From the NCBI GenBank assembly GCA_910578655.1, contig CAJTQE010000073.1:1-9173 (forward strand): a stretch of 9,173 bases of DNA. The letters are read 5' to 3'. The notes beneath the pieces are model-generated. The model worked only from the letters and a program-made list of their open reading frames with translations. It ran no database searches and was not told where the DNA came from. The position numbers and the translations under genes were made by a program. Below, one piece after another: positions 6,890 through 9,173 of the stretch; position 1 is the stretch's first letter; each line of letters starts with the position of its first letter. Source of the DNA: an uncultured Christensenella sp. (GTDB taxonomy: Bacteria; Bacillota; Clostridia; Christensenellales; Borkfalkiaceae).

Positions 6890-7902
6890 AAACGTTGAAC
6901 GATGCTTCGGCGGAAGCGGTTGAAAACGACCTTCTTATCGAACAGGCTTACGAAGCGATGTCGGAAGGCTCAACCGGGGACGGCGGAGTCGTAAATAAAA
7001 AGGCTCCCGACAAATGGGAGAAGTGGAAGAACAATTTCAAACGCAGGGGCTGGATACTCGTATTCATTATTCCGGCACTGTTATACGTTCTGCTGTTCTG
7101 CTACGTGCCAATGTACGGCATACTCGTTGCGTTTCAGGACTACGGCGTCGGCGACCCGATACTGGGCGCAGGTACCGTATGGGTAGGCTTTGACAATTTT
7201 GCGGCGTTCTTTTCAAATCCTAACTTCGGCGATTATTTCGTAAACACGTTTTTACTGTGCTTTTTAGGGTTTATAGTCGGTTTTCCTTTGCCGATAATAG
7301 TTGCGCTTCTTCTCAATTCGCTTCGTTCCAAGAAGGTTAAAAAGGGTTTGCAGATACTATATTACGCGCCTCACTTCATTTCGCTGGTCGTAATGGTCGG
7401 TATGCTCAAACTGTTCTTCGGCGCCGACGGACTGTTTGCAGGCGGCTCTGACTTTTTCATTAAACCCGAAGCGTTTCGACCGCTTTTCATATTCTCCGGC
7501 AACTGGCAGGATTTCGGCTGGTCGGCGATAATCTATCTCGCCGCGCTGTCGGGCGTCGACCCGGCGCTTCACGAGGCGGCGAAGGTGGACGGAGCGTCCA
7601 GGTTCAGGCGCATTTTCAGCGTCGACCTGCCGGCTATCGCGCCGACGGTTATAATGCTTATGATTTTGTCGATAGGCAATCTTATGAGTTGCGGATACGA
7701 AAAAGTTCTGCTTATGCAGACGACGGGCAATCTGCCTACAAGTGAAATACTTTCGTCGTACGTCTACAATTTCGGACTTAAAGGCGACGCCGGCTACGGA
7801 GTGGGCACGGCGGCAGGTCTGTTCAATTCGGTGATAAACGTCGCGCTTCTCGTAATAGCAAATTTCACTTCCAAAAAACTGGCTAATCAGAGTATGTGGT
7901 AA
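6886..7902 (+). CDS. ABC sugar transporter permease, LplB type
   Basis: This 338-residue inner-membrane subunit belongs to the CUT1-type carbohydrate importers (BPD_transp_1 fold, LplB/YteP group). The first hydrophobic helix (about 56-80) ends in the group's typical PMYGILVAFQDY. Further helices lie near 119-145, 160-180, 210-222, 252-268 and 305-328. The EAA loop that contacts the ATPase is HEAAKVDGASRF...DLPAIAPT (229-254). The start overlaps the GH32 stop by 4 nt (ATGA), and GGGAGG lies 12 nt upstream, slightly far. The acidic, polar N-terminal stretch of about 50 residues before the first helix is longer than is usual in this group. The likely cargo is a fructooligosaccharide, judged only from the neighbouring enzyme. 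It should form a heterodimer with the next gene's product. Confidence 0.93.
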   Translation: MKTLNDASAEAVENDLLIEQAYEAMSEGSTGDGGVVNKKAPDKWEKWKNNFKRRGWILVFIIPALLYVLLFCYVPMYGILVAFQDYGVGDPILGAGTVWVGFDNFAAFFSNPNFGDYFVNTFLLCFLGFIVGFPLPIIVALLLNSLRSKKVKKGLQILYYAPHFISLVVMVGMLKLFFGADGLFAGGSDFFIKPEAFRPLFIFSGNWQDFGWSAIIYLAALSGVDPALHEAAKVDGASRFRRIFSVDLPAIAPTVIMLMILSIGNLMSCGYEKVLLMQTTGNLPTSEILSSYVYNFGLKGDAGYGVGTAAGLFNSVINVALLVIANFTSKKLANQSMW

Positions 7903-7906
7903 CGGT

Positions 7907-8809
7907 ATGGATAAACAGGAATTAAAAGCGTTAAAAAAGAAAAACAAAATCAAAGAGAGCAGGACGGATTACGTTTATTACGCAATCTGCGCTATAATAC
8001 TTTTTCTTATTGCGGTCGTAATAATCTATCCGCTGTATTACATAGTTATAGCATCGGTATCAGACCCCGACGCGGTGCTTACGGGCGGAGTTTGGCTATA
8101 TCCCGTAAAGATGACTTTTTCGGGCTACGCAAACTTGTTTACCCGAAACGACGTATGGCAAGGATATTTCAACACGCTTGTGTATACGGTTACGGGCACG
8201 GTGTTCAATATTGTGCTTACCATACCTGCGGGTTGGGCGCTATCGAGAGAATATCTGCCTTTCCGCAAAATAATAATGACGCTTCTCATAATCACTATGT
8301 TTTTCGGGGGCGGACTTGTGCCTTACGTGGTGCTTTGTCAGGCGCTGGGGCTTTACCAGAATCCGCTTATTCTCATAATAGGCGGAGGCGTAAGCGTTTA
8401 CAATGTGTTTATGTGTAAGTCGTTTTTCCAGACAAACGTGCCGAAGGAAGTGCTGGAAGCCGGGCAGATTGACGGCGCCGGCGAAATAAGAACATTTTTC
8501 GATTTGGTGCTTCCCGTATCAAAATCCATAATAAGCGTAATGGTGCTGTTTTACGCGGTAGGACACTGGAACAACTACATCGATGCTTTCATTTTCGATA
8601 TCAACCGTAATTTCTATCCCTTGCAGGCAGTTCTCAAAGAATTGCTGGAAGCTACCAGCGGTGAAGGCGACGTGGTACTCGAACAGATGCGTATGGCAAC
8701 GCAAATCAAGTTTACCTCTATAATCGTCGCAACGGTTCCGATACTCGTGGTATATCCTATGATTGAAAAGCATTTCGGTCAGGGTGTGCTCGTCGGTTCG
8801 TTCAAATAA
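7907..8809 (+). CDS. ABC sugar transporter permease, LplC/YtcP type
   Basis: This 300-residue second permease is the MalG-side partner of the preceding protein. Its helices lie at about 22-50, 88-110, 120-145, 152-170, 205-222 and 268-284. The EAA loop is KEVLEAGQIDGAGEI...LVLPVSKS (180-207), the docking site for an ATPase. HWNNYIDA and YPLQAVL (220-243) and the C-terminal FGQGVLVGSFK match the usual ends of LplC-type proteins. It starts 4 nt after the previous stop with only a weak Shine-Dalgarno, so translation is probably coupled and the two subunits made in step. No ATP-binding subunit is encoded between or beside the permeases in this window, which fits CUT1 systems that share an MsmK-type ATPase. 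Confidence 0.94.
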   Translation: MDKQELKALKKKNKIKESRTDYVYYAICAIILFLIAVVIIYPLYYIVIASVSDPDAVLTGGVWLYPVKMTFSGYANLFTRNDVWQGYFNTLVYTVTGTVFNIVLTIPAGWALSREYLPFRKIIMTLLIITMFFGGGLVPYVVLCQALGLYQNPLILIIGGGVSVYNVFMCKSFFQTNVPKEVLEAGQIDGAGEIRTFFDLVLPVSKSIISVMVLFYAVGHWNNYIDAFIFDINRNFYPLQAVLKELLEATSGEGDVVLEQMRMATQIKFTSIIVATVPILVVYPMIEKHFGQGVLVGSFK

Positions 8810-8816
8810 GGAGTTC

Positions 8817-8822
8817 GGAGGT
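8817..8822 (+). promoter_or_regulatory. Strong ribosome binding site for the binding protein
   Basis: GGAGGT lies 5 nt before the ATG at 8828. It is the best Shine-Dalgarno of the five operon genes, which suits a binding protein needed in excess over the permeases. No separate promoter is visible in the 18-nt gap. Confidence 0.8.
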
Positions 8823-8827
8823 ACGCA

Positions 8828-9173
8828 ATGAAAAAGATAATAATAGCCGTTGTTGTCGTTGTGCTCTGGTTTGCCGCCGTAATAGGTTATACCGTTGCGG
8901 GCACGGTTTCCGACAGCGACGACGGGGAACACGACTTCACTGTGCTTACCGTAAAGGAAGAAACGGTAAAAGATTACAACACAATGCCCGTATTTACCGA
9001 GCTTGCGCGTATGACGGGTAAGGACGTGTACTGGACGTACAATACCGCTAACCAGTACTCAAACAATATCGACCCCGTAAGCATTAAGGGAATTGACGCG
9101 ATCTATCACGCGGGGTTTTCCAATTTAAAGCTTTACAATTACGGCAGAAGGGGCAAGATTGTTGCTATCGACA
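8828..9173 (+). CDS. Extracellular sugar-binding protein of the ABC transporter, N-terminal part
   Basis: The frame runs off the window after 115 codons. The N-terminus has MKK, a hydrophobic stretch (about residues 4-25) and then an acidic linker (SDSDDGEHD). The next part follows the LplA-type binding-protein pattern: FTVLTV, a DYNTMPVFTELARMTGKDVYW segment, then DAIYHAGFSN, LKLYNYGRRGKIVAID. This protein would catch oligosaccharides outside the membrane and deliver them to the two permeases encoded just upstream. No cysteine occurs anywhere in the visible part, so the lipobox normal for Gram-positive binding proteins is missing. The protein is either held by an uncleaved N-terminal helix or released. 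The family call rests on this partial sequence and on context. Confidence 0.85.
   Translation, partial: MKKIIIAVVVVVLWFAAVIGYTVAGTVSDSDDGEHDFTVLTVKEETVKDYNTMPVFTELARMTGKDVYWTYNTANQYSNNIDPVSIKGIDAIYHAGFSNLKLYNYGRRGKIVAID

Noticed and set aside
7357..7953. A 198-codon minus-strand frame over the permease junction
   Set aside because: It lies antisense to the EAA-loop region of a clear permease, is Arg-rich and low in membrane or domain features, and has no translation signal of its own.

Overview
The window looks like an accessory sugar-utilisation locus from a low- to mid-GC Bacillota, probably an uncultured gut or rumen-type Clostridia. This rests on four things seen in the sequence: AT-rich intergenic DNA with textbook sigma-A boxes, strong GGAGGT-like ribosome binding sites, a lipoprotein and surface enzymes anchored in a single membrane, and LplB/LplC-type permeases. 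The genus cannot be read from the sequence alone.

Layout. Bases 1-43 hold a hairpin that reads as a two-way terminator and separates the locus from an unseen neighbour. Bases 44-317 contain no convincing gene, but do contain a tandem 20-bp repeat, several small inverted repeats and -10-like boxes on both strands. A LacI-family regulator (318-1349) is on the minus strand. A divergent promoter region (1350-1551) carries one good promoter in each direction and a CAAATGCA/TGCATTTG inverted repeat between them. From 1552 to the window end, five plus-strand genes are packed as one operon: a large cysteine-rich lipoprotein; a multidomain GH32 fructan hydrolase; two ABC permeases; and the start of an extracellular sugar-binding protein, cut by the window end.

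How the genes fit together. The GH32 enzyme has all three catalytic motifs, a beta-sandwich, an Ig-like module, a CBM66-like (fructan-binding) module, two further Ig-like repeats and a C-terminal membrane anchor. It probably trims levan- or inulin-type fructan at the cell surface. The binding protein and two permeases would import the released fructose or fructo-oligosaccharides. The ATPase is not in the window; it may lie downstream or be shared. The LacI-type protein probably controls the operon and itself from the shared intergenic region. The lipoprotein has no family I can name. It consists of twelve or so CxxC/His modules carrying two related beta-rich domains. By position it could be the surface glycan-capture component.

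Most worth a second look: the lipoprotein architecture; a run of nine G inside the CBM66-coding part of the GH32 gene, where a one-base slip in either direction would remove the membrane anchor but keep the catalytic part; the binding protein's lack of a lipobox cysteine; and the operator candidate placed between, not on, the two promoters.
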